In this document: positions 47,782 to 56,516 of the stretch, piece by piece
Numbering within the stretch: the stretch's first letter is position 1
Layout of the letters: the number at the start of each line of letters is the position of its first letter
Assembly (NCBI GenBank): GCA_028716975.1
Contig: JAQUOU010000006.1
Location: 62,001-126,000, forward strand
DNA from: Methylobacter sp.
Lineage (GTDB): Bacteria > Pseudomonadota > Gammaproteobacteria > Methylococcales > Methylomonadaceae
DNA: 64,000 nt
Reading direction: 5' to 3'
Program-made: the position numbers and the translations under genes
The notes under the pieces: generated by a model
Database searches by the model: none
Told to the model about the DNA's origin: nothing
The model's input: only the letters and a program-made list of their open reading frames with translations

Positions 47782-47898
47782 AGAATGCTACCTACTGTTA
47801 GTGGTTCATACCTTTCGATATGATAATGTAGTCAGGATTATTTCCGCCAGAAAAGCAACTGTTCACGAGACAGAAACTTATATGAAGAGGCTTAAAAG

Positions 47899-48099
47899 AT
47901 GAAAGAAGAATATGATTTTTCTAATGCCGAACAAGGTAAATTTTATATACCTGATGAAGACATTCAATTACCCATTTATTTAGATAAGGACATTATTCAA
48001 TACCTTAATGAGAAATGTCTAACCAAGCAGGAAAGTTTGCAATTAGTAGTCAATGACTTATTACGAAAAGACATTGAAATCGCCAAATGGGTGACTTGA
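47899..48099 (+). CDS. Small antitoxin-like protein without visible toxin
   Basis: A 66-aa protein. The pattern EEYDFSNAEQGKFYIPDEDI followed by a short strand-helix (LPIYLDKDIIQYLNEKC) resembles BrnA-like and other ribbon-helix-helix antitoxins of toxin-antitoxin pairs. No partner gene lies beside it in the expected orientation. It could be an orphan antitoxin or a DNA-binding protein of another kind. Confidence 0.6.
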   Translation: MKEEYDFSNAEQGKFYIPDEDIQLPIYLDKDIIQYLNEKCLTKQESLQLVVNDLLRKDIEIAKWVT

Positions 48100-48127
48100 T
48101 AGGTATAACCTGTATATTAGATATTTT

Positions 48128-48207
48128 GTAGGTTGGTGCTGACGTAAGGAAGCCCAACAATTCGGACGCATCAAATATTGAGGTTCGTACCTCACCCGCC
48201 AACCTAC
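48128..48207. repeat. Dispersed repeat family B, complete copy
   Basis: An 80-bp element with perfect 9-bp inverted ends, GTAGGTTGG at 48128-48136 and CCAACCTAC at 48199-48207. Its interior contains TGACGTAAGGAAGCCCAACA and GCATCAAATATTG. Parts of the same element occur at 49868-49926, 50029-50075 and 53640-53683. Confidence 0.75.
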
Positions 48208-48389
48208 ACAATAGAAGGAATCACAAAATCACATTACCCTCTTAATCATTAACTTTCAGGACGGTAGATATCATCTTAAAAACCAAACGAAAACGTCTAG
48301 TTAGCCATAAAGCAGAAGGGTAAAATAGCGCACAGGCGCATTTCCACTATTTAAGTCCTACTTCAAAACCCGTCAGACGGAATCATCGC

Positions 48390-49154
48390 ATGAAAATAAT
48401 TTCCTGGAATGTCAACGGCGTTCGCGCTGTGCAAAGCAAAGGCTTTGCCGAAACACTTGAACTGCTTGATGCCGACTGCATTCTGCTGCAGGAAATCAAG
48501 GCCCAGGCCGATCAGATCGACAAGGCGCTGGACGGCATTGACGGCTACCGCATTTATTCCAACTGCGCCGAACGCAAGGGCTATTCCGGCGTTACGATCT
48601 TATCCCGGAAAGAACCGCGGCAAGTTATCTGCGATATCGGCATTGCCGAGCATGATTTGGAAGGCCGTGTCATCGTCGCCGAATTCGAAAATTTTTACCT
48701 GCTCAACGTGTATGTGCCGAATTCGGGCGAGGCATTGGCCCGGCTGGATTACCGCCAAACTTGGGATCTTGAGTTTCTGGCCTATTGCCGGCAACTGCAA
48801 AGTAAAAAACCAATCATTGCCTGCGGCGATTTCAATGTCGCGCACCGGGAAATCGATATTGCCCGTCCGAAGCCGAATTACAATAAATCGGCTGGCTATA
48901 CTCAAGTCGAAATCGACGGCTTCAGCCGTTTTCTCGACGCCGGATTGGTCGACACCTTCCGGCATTTCCATCCGGATACCGTCGCCTATAGCTGGTGGAG
49001 TTTCCGCGCCGGCGCCAGGGCGAGAAACGTCGGTTGGCGGATCGATTACGTGTTGACCAGCGAAGTTCTGGTCGGCAACGTCAGGCAGGCCTTTATTCTG
49101 CCGGACATTGTCGGATCGGATCATTGTCCGGTCGGCATCGAAATTGATCTTTAA
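48390..49154 (+). CDS. xth: Exodeoxyribonuclease III
   Basis: A 254-aa ExoIII/AP endonuclease. MKIISWNVNGVRAVQSKGF opens the protein, LLQEIKAQ carries the metal-binding glutamate, CGDFNVAHREIDIARP the catalytic aspartate/asparagine, and GSDHCPVGIEI the catalytic histidine. It processes abasic sites in base-excision repair, which pairs naturally with the uracil-DNA glycosylase 38 nt downstream. GC content is visibly higher than in the nif genes. Confidence 0.95.
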   Translation: MKIISWNVNGVRAVQSKGFAETLELLDADCILLQEIKAQADQIDKALDGIDGYRIYSNCAERKGYSGVTILSRKEPRQVICDIGIAEHDLEGRVIVAEFENFYLLNVYVPNSGEALARLDYRQTWDLEFLAYCRQLQSKKPIIACGDFNVAHREIDIARPKPNYNKSAGYTQVEIDGFSRFLDAGLVDTFRHFHPDTVAYSWWSFRAGARARNVGWRIDYVLTSEVLVGNVRQAFILPDIVGSDHCPVGIEIDL

Positions 49155-49192
49155 GGCTATCTGAATGAATGCTGACGATTTAATCCCTCCTC

Positions 49193-49888
49193 ATGCACCC
49201 AGGGAGATGGCTTGATCTGCGCTCCTTAAGTTCAAGTCGACCGATGCTTATCCGCGAACAAATCATGCGCGATCACCGCGCCGCCTTAGCAAATTGCAGC
49301 AGTTGCCCCGCAATGACCGGTCCGGTCGTAACCGGAAGCCCGGTACTATCGCCGATTTTACTGATCGGCCAGGCACCCGGCGACAAAGAGGGCGTTTTCG
49401 GTAAACCGTTTGCCTGGACGGCCGGTAAAACCCTGTTCAAATGGTTCGAGCGCATCGGGCTTGATGAAGAGACTTTTCGGCAGCGAGTATATATGGCCGC
49501 CGTGTGCCGCTGTTTTCCGGGTAAAAATCCCAAGGGCGGCGATCGTGTGCCGAGTTCTGCCGAAATCGATAACTGTGCAGGTTGGCTGCAAGCGGAAATC
49601 GATTTGCTTAAACCCGACTTGATACTGCCGGTCGGCAAGCTGGCGATCAGCCGATTACTGCCGGTGAAAAAGCTGAAGGATGTCATCGGTAAACTTCATC
49701 CCGTCACCTTTCATAGCCACTACGCCGAAGCGATTCCGCTGCCTCATCCGTCCGGCGTGTCGACCTGGCACCGGACCGAACCGGGCAGTGCGCTGCTGGA
49801 ATCGGCATTGACGATCCTGCAATATCATCCGGCCTGGGAACAAGTCTGTGCCGAAAAAGGCGCGGACATCAGGGAGCCCAACAATTAG
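49193..49888 (+). CDS. Uracil-DNA glycosylase (family 4/5-like, Fe-S)
   Basis: A 231-aa uracil-DNA glycosylase-superfamily protein. Motif 1 is GQAPGDKEGVFGKPF, followed by WTAGKTL, and the C-terminal motif is PLPHPSG. Cysteines in NCSSCPA, AVCRCFPG and DNCAGW fit an iron-sulfur cluster of the family 4/5 type. The start is uncertain; ATG 49244 (MLIREQIM) is a shorter option. The last seven residues (DIREPNN) come from an inserted family B repeat, so the native C-terminus may have been replaced. Confidence 0.8.
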   Translation: MHPGRWLDLRSLSSSRPMLIREQIMRDHRAALANCSSCPAMTGPVVTGSPVLSPILLIGQAPGDKEGVFGKPFAWTAGKTLFKWFERIGLDEETFRQRVYMAAVCRCFPGKNPKGGDRVPSSAEIDNCAGWLQAEIDLLKPDLILPVGKLAISRLLPVKKLKDVIGKLHPVTFHSHYAEAIPLPHPSGVSTWHRTEPGSALLESALTILQYHPAWEQVCAEKGADIREPNN

Positions 49889-50075
49889 GCGCATCAAATA
49901 TTGGGGTCGCCCCTCACCGCCAACCTACAGAAACTTAAACTCTCAGCAACGCCTTCGCTATTTGTTCAGAAAGCTGCTCTTCGACAAATTGCGATTCATC
50001 AGGCGAATAAAATTCGACGTCATCTATCCTGTATGTTGAGTATTTTGGAGCGGGTGCTGACCTAAGGAAGCCCAG
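49868..50075. repeat. Partial copies of repeat family B around the end of the uracil-DNA glycosylase gene
   Basis: GGAGCCCAACAATTAGGCGC at 49872 onward to CCAACCTACAG near 49927 is a right-half copy. GGGTGCTGACCTAAGGAAGC near 50052-50071 is a left-half copy. The text after the right half (AAACTTAAACTCTCAGCAACGCC) recurs near 53687, so the repeated unit extends beyond the palindrome. Confidence 0.65.
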
Positions 50076-50441
50076 CATTTGATATTAATACAGCGCTAAA
50101 ATTGCCGCGCTAATCTTATTTTATTGCCCTCTATTAGTTTTATGCGAGATGCCGGTACGTGAAAATGCCTGTTTACCATCAATGCCTGGACATTGCCTAC
50201 CTTGATATGCCTGGATAGTTACCCTAATTTCATCGCTTTGCACCAATTTGCGTAGAAATTCCATTTTTCGCACTGATAATGCTCAGCAATTTTGCCATTC
50301 AAATTGCAATAGTATATTTCAGGATACTCTTCTTCTACTATGTGGCGCATTCCGGCTGTTAAACATAGATAAATCGGCATATTGGTTCGATTATTGCTCT
50401 CTGTATGTTGATTAAATTCAATATCAAATGAGGAAAATACA
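50076..50441. other. Upstream region of glutamine synthetase
   Basis: No gene is supported in this part of the 553-bp gap. It contains a partial NtrC-like half site TGCACCAATTTGC at 50239-50251 (only the left half matches TGCACC-N5-GGTGCA), and the -24/-12-like element at 50383-50397 described separately. Confidence 0.4.
50383..50397 (+). promoter_or_regulatory. Candidate sigma-54 promoter of glutamine synthetase III
   Basis: TGGTTC-GATTA-TTGC has the exact GG/GC spacing and a perfect TTGC but two mismatches in the -24 box. The predicted start near 50409 leaves about 33 nt to the ATG at 50442. It fits nitrogen control of glutamine synthetase but is weaker than the nif promoters in this window. 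Confidence 0.4.
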
Positions 50442-52616
50442 ATGACTGGAAATGCTGCGCGCGTTCAGGCTGTTCAAAACATTACCAATCGTCGACCTAT
50501 GCCTGCAAAACAACCTGAATCGCTGAGTAGTTTATGGGCGAGTGATGTGTTTACGCTGAGCAAGATGAAGGAAAGCCTGCCTAAGGAAGTCTTTAAATCG
50601 GTAAAGAAAACCATTGAAGCCAGTGAAGAGCTTGATGTTTCCATTGCCGATGTGGTGGCATTGGCGATGAAGGATTGGGCCATGTCCAAAGGCGCGCTGT
50701 ATTATGCGCATGTATTTTATCCCTTAACCAATGCGACGGCGGAAAAACACGATGGTTTTATTTCCGTGCAGAGTGACGGCTCGGTTATCTCTGAATTCAG
50801 CGGCAAGGTCCTGGTGCAGGGCGAGCCGGACGGCTCATCGTTCCCGAACGGCGGCATACGTTCAACTTTTGAAGCGCGAGGCTATACGGCATGGGATGTC
50901 ACCAGCCCGGCCTTTATCATGACCACCGACAACGGCGCGACGCTTTGTATTCCGACGGTTTTCGTATCCTGGACGGGAGAAGCGCTGGATAAAAAAACGC
51001 CGTTGCTGCGCGCAAATGCCGCGATGAACAAGGCGGCGCAAAGAGTCTTGTCACTTCTCGGCCATACAAATATTGCTCCTGTCAATTCCAGTTGCGGCGC
51101 TGAACAGGAATATTTTCTGGTCGATGCCAACTTTGTCAACAACCGTCCGGACTTGCTGCTTGCCGGCAGAACGCTATTTGGCGCACCAGCGGCCAAAGGC
51201 CAGCAATTTGATGATCATTACTTCGGCGCGATACCTGAACGCATCCAGGTTTATATGCAGGATGTTGAAGAACAGTTATACCGCTTGGGCATACCGGCCA
51301 AGACCCGGCATAACGAAGTAGCGCCCGGACAATTTGAAATTGCGCCTTTTTTTGAATCGGCAAACGTAGCGACAGACCATCAGCAGCTGCTGATGACAGT
51401 ATTGAGAAATACCGCCAAAAAACACGGCCTGGTTTGTCTGCTGCATGAAAAACCGTTTAAAGGCATTAACGGCTCGGGGAAGCATGTCAACTGGTCAGTC
51501 GGTAATGCAACGCAAGGCAATTTACTGGATCCCGGTAATACTCCGCATTCAAATACACAATTTCTGCTGTTTTGCGGCGCGGTTATTCGCGGCGTTCACA
51601 AATATGGGCCGCTATTACGCGCCGCTATCGCAACGGCCAGTAACGATCACCGCCTGGGCGCCAATGAAGCGCCGCCGGCCATCATGTCGGTTTATCTGGG
51701 TACGCAATTGGATAATGTCTTCGAGCAAATCAGTAACGGCAAGATAACCGGTTCGCTGAACGCCGGCGTCATGAATCTGGGCATCAATACCCTGCCCACT
51801 TTTAATAAAGATGCAGGCGATCGAAACCGCACCTCGCCTTTTGCATTTACCGGCAACCGCTTTGAGTTCCGCGCCGTCGGTTCGGGGCAATCGGTGGCAG
51901 GCCCGCTGGTCACGATGAATACCATGCTGGCAGATTCGCTTAACTGGATGGCCGACAGGATGGAAAGCAAATTGGCGCAAGGTGGTGATCGTGATAGCGT
52001 CATACTCAACACGCTGAAGGAGATAATCGATAAGCATGGCGCTGTGGTATTCAGCGGCAACGGCTATTCCGCCGAATGGCATAAAATGGCGGTTGAAGAA
52101 CGAGGTTTAGCGAATCTTAAAACCGCTGCAGATGCGTTACCCGTTTTAAAGCAACCGCATATCGAAGAGTTATTTAACAAGCTCGGCGTGTTATCGCCTG
52201 TCGAACTCGCCAGCCGCTTCGAAATCTATGCCGAGCAATACGTACTCGCTATTGAAGTGGAAGCCAAACTGGTGGTCAGCATGGCCAAAACGGGTATTTA
52301 TCCGGCCGCCGTCAAATACCTGTCCGATCTTTCTTCTACGATAAGCGGTCTTAAAAGCAACGATATTGAACTGGGCAATGAGCCCTTAACGCGCATAACA
52401 AAGCTGCTGACAGCCATGATGGAAAAACTCGATAAGCTCGTTGATGCTATTGCCCAACATGATTTTTCAACTATCGAAGAACATTTGCAGTTCTGCGCCA
52501 AAACCATTAGGCCGCTTATGGATGAGGTTCGTCACTATGCCGACGCGCTTGAAGGCGAAATAGCAGACGAATTGTGGCCTTATCCAACCTATCAGGAAAT
52601 GTTGTTTATTAAATAG
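50442..52616 (+). CDS. glnN: Glutamine synthetase type III (GlnN)
   Basis: A 724-aa glutamine synthetase of the long GSIII class, which condenses ammonium and glutamate. The N-terminal [20 protein letters not shown] is GSIII-specific. The catalytic core shows [44 protein letters not shown] and [17 protein letters not shown]. The long helical C-terminus is also typical. GSIII does not carry the adenylylation tyrosine system of GSI. An inverted-repeat terminator follows. Confidence 0.95.
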   Translation: MTGNAARVQAVQNITNRRPMPAKQPESLSSLWASDVFTLSKMKESLPKEVFKSVKKTIEASEELDVSIADVVALAMKDWAMSKGALYYAHVFYPLTNATAEKHDGFISVQSDGSVISEFSGKVLVQGEPDGSSFPNGGIRSTFEARGYTAWDVTSPAFIMTTDNGATLCIPTVFVSWTGEALDKKTPLLRANAAMNKAAQRVLSLLGHTNIAPVNSSCGAEQEYFLVDANFVNNRPDLLLAGRTLFGAPAAKGQQFDDHYFGAIPERIQVYMQDVEEQLYRLGIPAKTRHNEVAPGQFEIAPFFESANVATDHQQLLMTVLRNTAKKHGLVCLLHEKPFKGINGSGKHVNWSVGNATQGNLLDPGNTPHSNTQFLLFCGAVIRGVHKYGPLLRAAIATASNDHRLGANEAPPAIMSVYLGTQLDNVFEQISNGKITGSLNAGVMNLGINTLPTFNKDAGDRNRTSPFAFTGNRFEFRAVGSGQSVAGPLVTMNTMLADSLNWMADRMESKLAQGGDRDSVILNTLKEIIDKHGAVVFSGNGYSAEWHKMAVEERGLANLKTAADALPVLKQPHIEELFNKLGVLSPVELASRFEIYAEQYVLAIEVEAKLVVSMAKTGIYPAAVKYLSDLSSTISGLKSNDIELGNEPLTRITKLLTAMMEKLDKLVDAIAQHDFSTIEEHLQFCAKTIRPLMDEVRHYADALEGEIADELWPYPTYQEMLFIK

Positions 52617-52666
52617 TTTCCGGCTTAACCCAGGGTTTTATTCGTCGATTTCCGGTTGAAATTGAA

Positions 52667-52696
52667 AAAGGCAGGGATTGTGTTATCCCTGCCTTT
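52667..52696. terminator. Bidirectional terminator between glnN and PEP-CTERM gene
   Basis: AAAGGCAGGGAT at 52667-52678 pairs perfectly with ATCCCTGCCTTT at 52685-52696 around a 6-nt loop. A-tract before and T residues after the stem suit both convergent genes. Confidence 0.8.
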
Positions 52697-52702
52697 GGGC
52701 GG

Positions 52703-53305
52703 TTATTTTTGCTTTCTTCTGACTTTGCTACCAATCAAGCCAGCTAATCCACTACCAAAAAGGAATATAGTGGCTGGTAAGGGAACTGCAGGGATAGGAG
52801 GTTGTGGCCCGCTCATACCTTTGAGATAGATTTCAAATGTACTCCATTCTGTATTTATGCCTGATACGGCCAATTGATATGATCCAGGCACAAGTGCTTC
52901 AGAATTGACCTGAGCATCATTAATGCGAGTTGTGCGACCAGCTAATTGACCGGAGGCGTCGGTGGTGAAAAGTTCAGTATAAATAGTTGTCCAAGAATAC
53001 GCATTGTTCCAGGCGAACAAATTCACCCCAAAACTGTCCACTATAATGCCAGTGCCAGGATCAGTAAGCCCTAAACCAAGATTAGAGTTACTGAGGCTTC
53101 TGTAAGCCCCTCCCAGTCCAATGTCTATTGACCAATGCCCAGGAGCAATTTGTGTAACACTCGAATGAAGTCCATCGAAGGGTATTGAAGTCCAATAATA
53201 GGCTGAAGGCGAGGAAACCACTGGTATTCCCCCGGAGACATCCATGTATATAGGTTCTGCCAGAACAGTATTTGAGATTATGCCTCCATAAACAAGCTGC
53301 AACAC
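52703..53305 (-). CDS. PEP-CTERM-type exported protein, N-terminus possibly frameshifted
   Basis: A 200-aa protein ending in VPLPATIFLFGSGLAGLIG and the basic tail SKVRRKQK, the VPLP form of the PEP-CTERM sorting signal. The only in-frame start codon is GTG 53305, which has no ribosome-binding site and gives a short signal peptide. Upstream, GTG 53357 with GGAGA has a lysine-rich start (NKNKKLSVNRIN) in another frame, and the in-frame sequence before GTG 53305 is hydrophobic (LIGLIRALIV). A one-base shift would join them into a normal signal peptide. Confidence 0.65.
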   Translation of the reverse strand: MLQLVYGGIISNTVLAEPIYMDVSGGIPVVSSPSAYYWTSIPFDGLHSSVTQIAPGHWSIDIGLGGAYRSLSNSNLGLGLTDPGTGIIVDSFGVNLFAWNNAYSWTTIYTELFTTDASGQLAGRTTRINDAQVNSEALVPGSYQLAVSGINTEWSTFEIYLKGMSGPQPPIPAVPLPATIFLFGSGLAGLIGSKVRRKQK

Positions 53306-53981
53306 AATTAATGCCCTAATTAATCCTATTAACGGATAATTTTTTATTTTTATTCACGGCGCTTTTCTCCTAAAGTGTGGGCAGTTTATGGCATTGCCCG
53401 TTTGCCTCTTTAAGCTCCTAACTTGAGGCGTAAGAAATTCCCGCAATACGTGTAAAGGATAGGATTAATTGACTCCTCCTAAACTTTATATTTGCGTGCT
53501 TCTCATCTAAATATCACTTGCAATTGATAATTGCACCTGATTTTCTAATTGACTAGGGTCATTGTATAATTTATGTCAAACCTGATGTTGATATGGATCA
53601 AGAAAGCTTTAAATAATTAGTATTTTCACCGAGGTGTCCAGCATTAACCGTTGGGGTTCGTATCTCACCGCCAACCTACAGAAACTTAAACTCTTAGTAA
53701 CGCCTTAGTTCTGCTTTGTCAAATCAAGCACAAGCGCGTCATACGCGCTGGGAGGCAGGCTATCCAGTATCATGGATGGCAGGCTTAAATTCTTATATGT
53801 AGCCCTGGATCCGGCACCAATCTGTCTGGAACAGATTGGTATTGCAATGGCGTATGATAGGCATTTGCCATATGCACTGCCTGTTGCGTTTTATTGTGGC
53901 GCAAAAGCTGCCGCTATTTACGCCTTTATTTAGGATTAAATCAAACGCAGAGTATTACAACTCAGCATCTTGAGAATATAT
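53306..53981. other. 676-bp gap with repeat copies
   Basis: No gene is supported apart from the possible frameshifted 5' end noted for the PEP-CTERM gene. It contains a right-half copy of repeat family B (about 53640-53710) and a family C copy (53737-53818). The 53500-53640 part is AT-rich without a recognisable element. Confidence 0.5.
53737..53818. repeat. Family C MITE-like repeat, degenerate copy
   Basis: CGTCATACGCGCTGGGAGGC, TATCCAGTATCATGGATGG and CCTGGATCCGGCACC occur in the same order as in the element at 38549-38689, with many substitutions. Confidence 0.6.
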
Positions 53982-54446
53982 TTACATTTGTGATTGTAAG
54001 TAATTTTGTAAACCGACTTTATCGATCAATTCAAGTTGTGTTTCCAGCCAGTCGATATGGTCTTCTTCAGACTCCAGGATATGGGAAAATATCTCACGGG
54101 AAATAAAATCACTCACCGTCTCGCAATAGGCAATAGCTTCCCTGAGCAAGGGGACCGCGATTTGTTCGAGCTTTAAATCACACTCGAGCATTTCCTGGGT
54201 ATTTTCGCCTATCAGCAATTTGCCGAGATTTTGCAGGTTGGGCAAGCCTTCAAGGAAAAGAATCCGCTCGATAATTTGATCGGCATGTTTCATTTCGTCA
54301 ATGGATTCGTGATATTCCTTTTCGTTAAGTTTTTTAAATCCCCAGTGTTTATACATTCTGGCATGCAGAAAATACTGGTTGATCGCGGTCAGCTCATTTT
54401 CCAGTGCTTTATTGAGGTACTCAATGACTTTGGTATCGCCTTTCAT
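53982..54446 (-). CDS. bfr: Bacterioferritin
   Basis: A 154-aa ferritin-like iron store. Diiron ligands are in [28 protein letters not shown] and [11 protein letters not shown], and Met52 occupies the haem axial-ligand position of haem-containing bacterioferritins. It is the last gene of the minus-strand rnf unit, 12 nt after bfd. It may buffer iron for nitrogenase and Rnf clusters. Confidence 0.95.
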   Translation of the reverse strand: MKGDTKVIEYLNKALENELTAINQYFLHARMYKHWGFKKLNEKEYHESIDEMKHADQIIERILFLEGLPNLQNLGKLLIGENTQEMLECDLKLEQIAVPLLREAIAYCETVSDFISREIFSHILESEEDHIDWLETQLELIDKVGLQNYLQSQM

Positions 54447-54458
54447 AATAGTTTCTCT

Positions 54459-54671
54459 TTATATAATTGTTATTGGTTGATTTGAGGCACAAGGTAAGGA
54501 TTGGACAAGCGCTGCTCTTCGCTCAAGTAAAGCGATAACTTCTTTATTGCATTTTCCGCAATCTTTACCTATTCCGAAACAATGAGTCAACTTTTTTCGC
54601 GTACAAACACCGTTTTCAATAGCCGTTAAAATCTGCGAATCGGTGACAGCTTTACAAACGCATATATACAT
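54459..54671 (-). CDS. bfd: Bacterioferritin-associated ferredoxin
   Basis: A 70-aa BFD-type [2Fe-2S] protein. The four cluster cysteines are C4, C6, C38 and C41 (YICVCKAVTDSQI and GKDCGKCNKE). Bfd reduces the ferric core of bacterioferritin to release iron. It lies 30 nt after rnfH and just before bfr, the expected pair. Confidence 0.93.
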   Translation of the reverse strand: MYICVCKAVTDSQILTAIENGVCTRKKLTHCFGIGKDCGKCNKEVIALLERRAALVQSLPCASNQPITII

Positions 54672-54701
54672 TGCTGCTCCTTTAAGCCAGTTTGGAAATA
54701 C

Positions 54702-54962
54702 TTAGCGTCTTCGCCGTTGCACGGTTTGCGGGTCGGCGGTGATTTGACGGTAAATTTCTACCCTGTCCCCATCTTTTACAGCAGTGTCCAGCGCGGCAAT
54801 TTTACCGAATATGCCCACTTTTTGGCTAGCCAGGTTTATCTCAGGATAAAGTTTTAATACACCGGACAGGTTAATAGTTTCCTCTATGGTACTACAATCA
54901 GGCACTTCCAGGCGCATCCATAGTTGTCTATCGACTTCTGCGTAACAAACTCCGACGTTCAT
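54702..54962 (-). CDS. rnfH: RnfH family protein
   Basis: An 86-aa ubiquitin-like-fold protein (VGVCYAEVDRQLWMRLEVPD, VGIFGKIAALDTAVKDGDRVEIYR). RnfH accompanies rnf operons in diazotrophs such as Rhodobacter and Azotobacter. The C-terminus is basic (QRRRR). It starts 14 nt after rnfE. Confidence 0.88.
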   Translation of the reverse strand: MNVGVCYAEVDRQLWMRLEVPDCSTIEETINLSGVLKLYPEINLASQKVGIFGKIAALDTAVKDGDRVEIYRQITADPQTVQRRRR

Positions 54963-54976
54963 GGGTACTCCTTAGA

Positions 54977-55675
54977 TTATTCAGCGACGGCTGCGGTGGA
55001 TACGGTAGTTAATATTTTTTTCTGCGCGAATTTCTGGAATTTTTGGTCTATCAGGCGTTTACCGACGATCAGAAAGGCCAGCATGATGAATCCGCCCGGC
55101 GGCAGCGCCATTAATAAAAAGCCTTTGTAGTTGGGAATGACGGTGATTTCCAGAAACCTGAACGACTCACCCAGCAGCAAGGACGCATTGGCGAATAAAG
55201 TGCCTGTCGCACTTATTTCTCTTGCCGCGCCGAGAGCAACCAGGACAAGGGTAAAGCCTAAGCCCATCATCAAGCCATCCCACAAGGCATGTTTGACCGG
55301 CTGTTTGGAGGCAAAGGCTTCGGCTCGGCCAAGTAATGCGCAATTGGTGACGATTAAGGCAATGAACAAGCCCAGCACTTTATAGAGTTCGTGCGCCCAG
55401 GCATTCATTAAAATATCGACTAACGTCACCAGCGCGGCGATCAGCAGTACGAAAACCGGGATACGGATTTCGCTGGGGATTAAATGCCGCGTCACTGAAA
55501 TGAGGCCATTGGACGCAATGATTACCACTAGCGTGGCAAGTCCCATTCCTAAGCCGTTGGTTGCTGTCCCTGTAACTGCCAGTAAGGGACAAAGCGCCAG
55601 GTTTTGCCCGAACACGATATTGTTGTTCCAGATGCCGTCACTGGCGATTTTACGATAGGTGTCTGACAGAAACAT
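54977..55675 (-). CDS. rnfE: Rnf electron transport complex subunit RnfE
   Basis: A 232-aa six-helix membrane subunit paralogous to RnfA. NNIVFGQNLALCPLLAVT near the N-terminus holds the conserved half-channel cysteine, and ALIVTNCALLGRAEAFA holds the second. With RnfA it carries the membrane-embedded [2Fe-2S] centre and ion pathway. It begins 10 nt after rnfG. Confidence 0.93.
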   Translation of the reverse strand: MFLSDTYRKIASDGIWNNNIVFGQNLALCPLLAVTGTATNGLGMGLATLVVIIASNGLISVTRHLIPSEIRIPVFVLLIAALVTLVDILMNAWAHELYKVLGLFIALIVTNCALLGRAEAFASKQPVKHALWDGLMMGLGFTLVLVALGAAREISATGTLFANASLLLGESFRFLEITVIPNYKGFLLMALPPGGFIMLAFLIVGKRLIDQKFQKFAQKKILTTVSTAAVAE

Positions 55676-55685
55676 GGCAATGTCC

Positions 55686-56396
55686 TCAAGGATTGATCAG
55701 TTGTGCCTGATGCGCTTTAAATAACTGCAAACCACGATGAGTGGCTTGCACCGACTTGCGCGGAGTGATGGTCGCACCGGCAAATTGGTCAAATTCGCCG
55801 CCATCTTTTTTAACCGCCCATTTTTCCGGCGCTAAATTGTCCAGGGAGCGGCCGACAAAGCTCAATATCCAATTTGATTTAGCAACTTCAATTTTATCAC
55901 CCAAGCCGGGGGTTTCTTTATGGCTTAGAACGCGCACGCCCAAAATATTGCCGTCGCGGTCTATGCCCATAATCATGTTGATTGCGCCGGAATAGCCGTC
56001 AGGCGCAGTAAATTTAAAGCACACGGCGGTGACATTACCGGACTTTTTAGCCAGATACACGGTGGTTTCAGCAGCGCCGATATTATAACCGGCGGATGGG
56101 ATCGTCAGCGTGTCATGCAGCATGTCATTATCATGTAAATCGGCGGATACGACTTCTTCCAGCGAATTTTGTAAATCTTCATCAAGCCGCTGCTGAATTG
56201 TCCCTTGAGTACTGCAATTGGTGACACCCAGCAGCACACTGGCAAGTAAGGCGAATCCCGCTAAAATTCCTGTCTGAAATTCCAGCTTGGGTCTAAGCCG
56301 GGCCAGGTTTGACGGTTCCAGCCAATTTTTTAAAAAGGCCCGGTAAGCGGCGATTTTTTCTTTCAATGATTCGGTGGGTACCGGGTCAATAATCAT
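55686..56396 (-). CDS. rnfG: Rnf electron transport complex subunit RnfG
   Basis: A 236-aa membrane-anchored flavoprotein. One membrane segment lies near 49-66 (GILAGFALLASVLLGVTN), followed by a periplasmic FMN-binding domain. The covalent FMN threonine is in FAGATIT (about T209). The N-terminal cytoplasmic extension of about 45 residues is somewhat long. It lies between rnfD and rnfE as in the standard operon. Confidence 0.92.
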   Translation of the reverse strand: MIIDPVPTESLKEKIAAYRAFLKNWLEPSNLARLRPKLEFQTGILAGFALLASVLLGVTNCSTQGTIQQRLDEDLQNSLEEVVSADLHDNDMLHDTLTIPSAGYNIGAAETTVYLAKKSGNVTAVCFKFTAPDGYSGAINMIMGIDRDGNILGVRVLSHKETPGLGDKIEVAKSNWILSFVGRSLDNLAPEKWAVKKDGGEFDQFAGATITPRKSVQATHRGLQLFKAHQAQLINP

Positions 56397-56441
56397 GGCG
56401 TATTCCTATATTTGATCAATTCCGCGCCGCTATCCGCAGCT

Positions 56442-56483
56442 TGTCATTCCTGCCGGAATGACGTGCTTTTAAGTACTAGTGTA
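56442..56483. repeat. Half copy of family C repeat between rnfD and rnfG
   Basis: GTCATTCCTGCCGGAATGAC followed by GTGCTTTTAAGTACTAGTGT matches the right arm and flank of the nifX-DUF269 element (38675-38715). It sits in the 120-bp gap that otherwise interrupts the tight rnf operon. Confidence 0.6.
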
Positions 56484-56516
56484 TAAAGACGAGCTCTCCG
56501 GCGGGAACTATAAGGT

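Noticed and set aside
51615..52082. 155-aa antisense open frame inside glnN
   Set aside because: Shadow of the conserved glutamine synthetase catalytic region.
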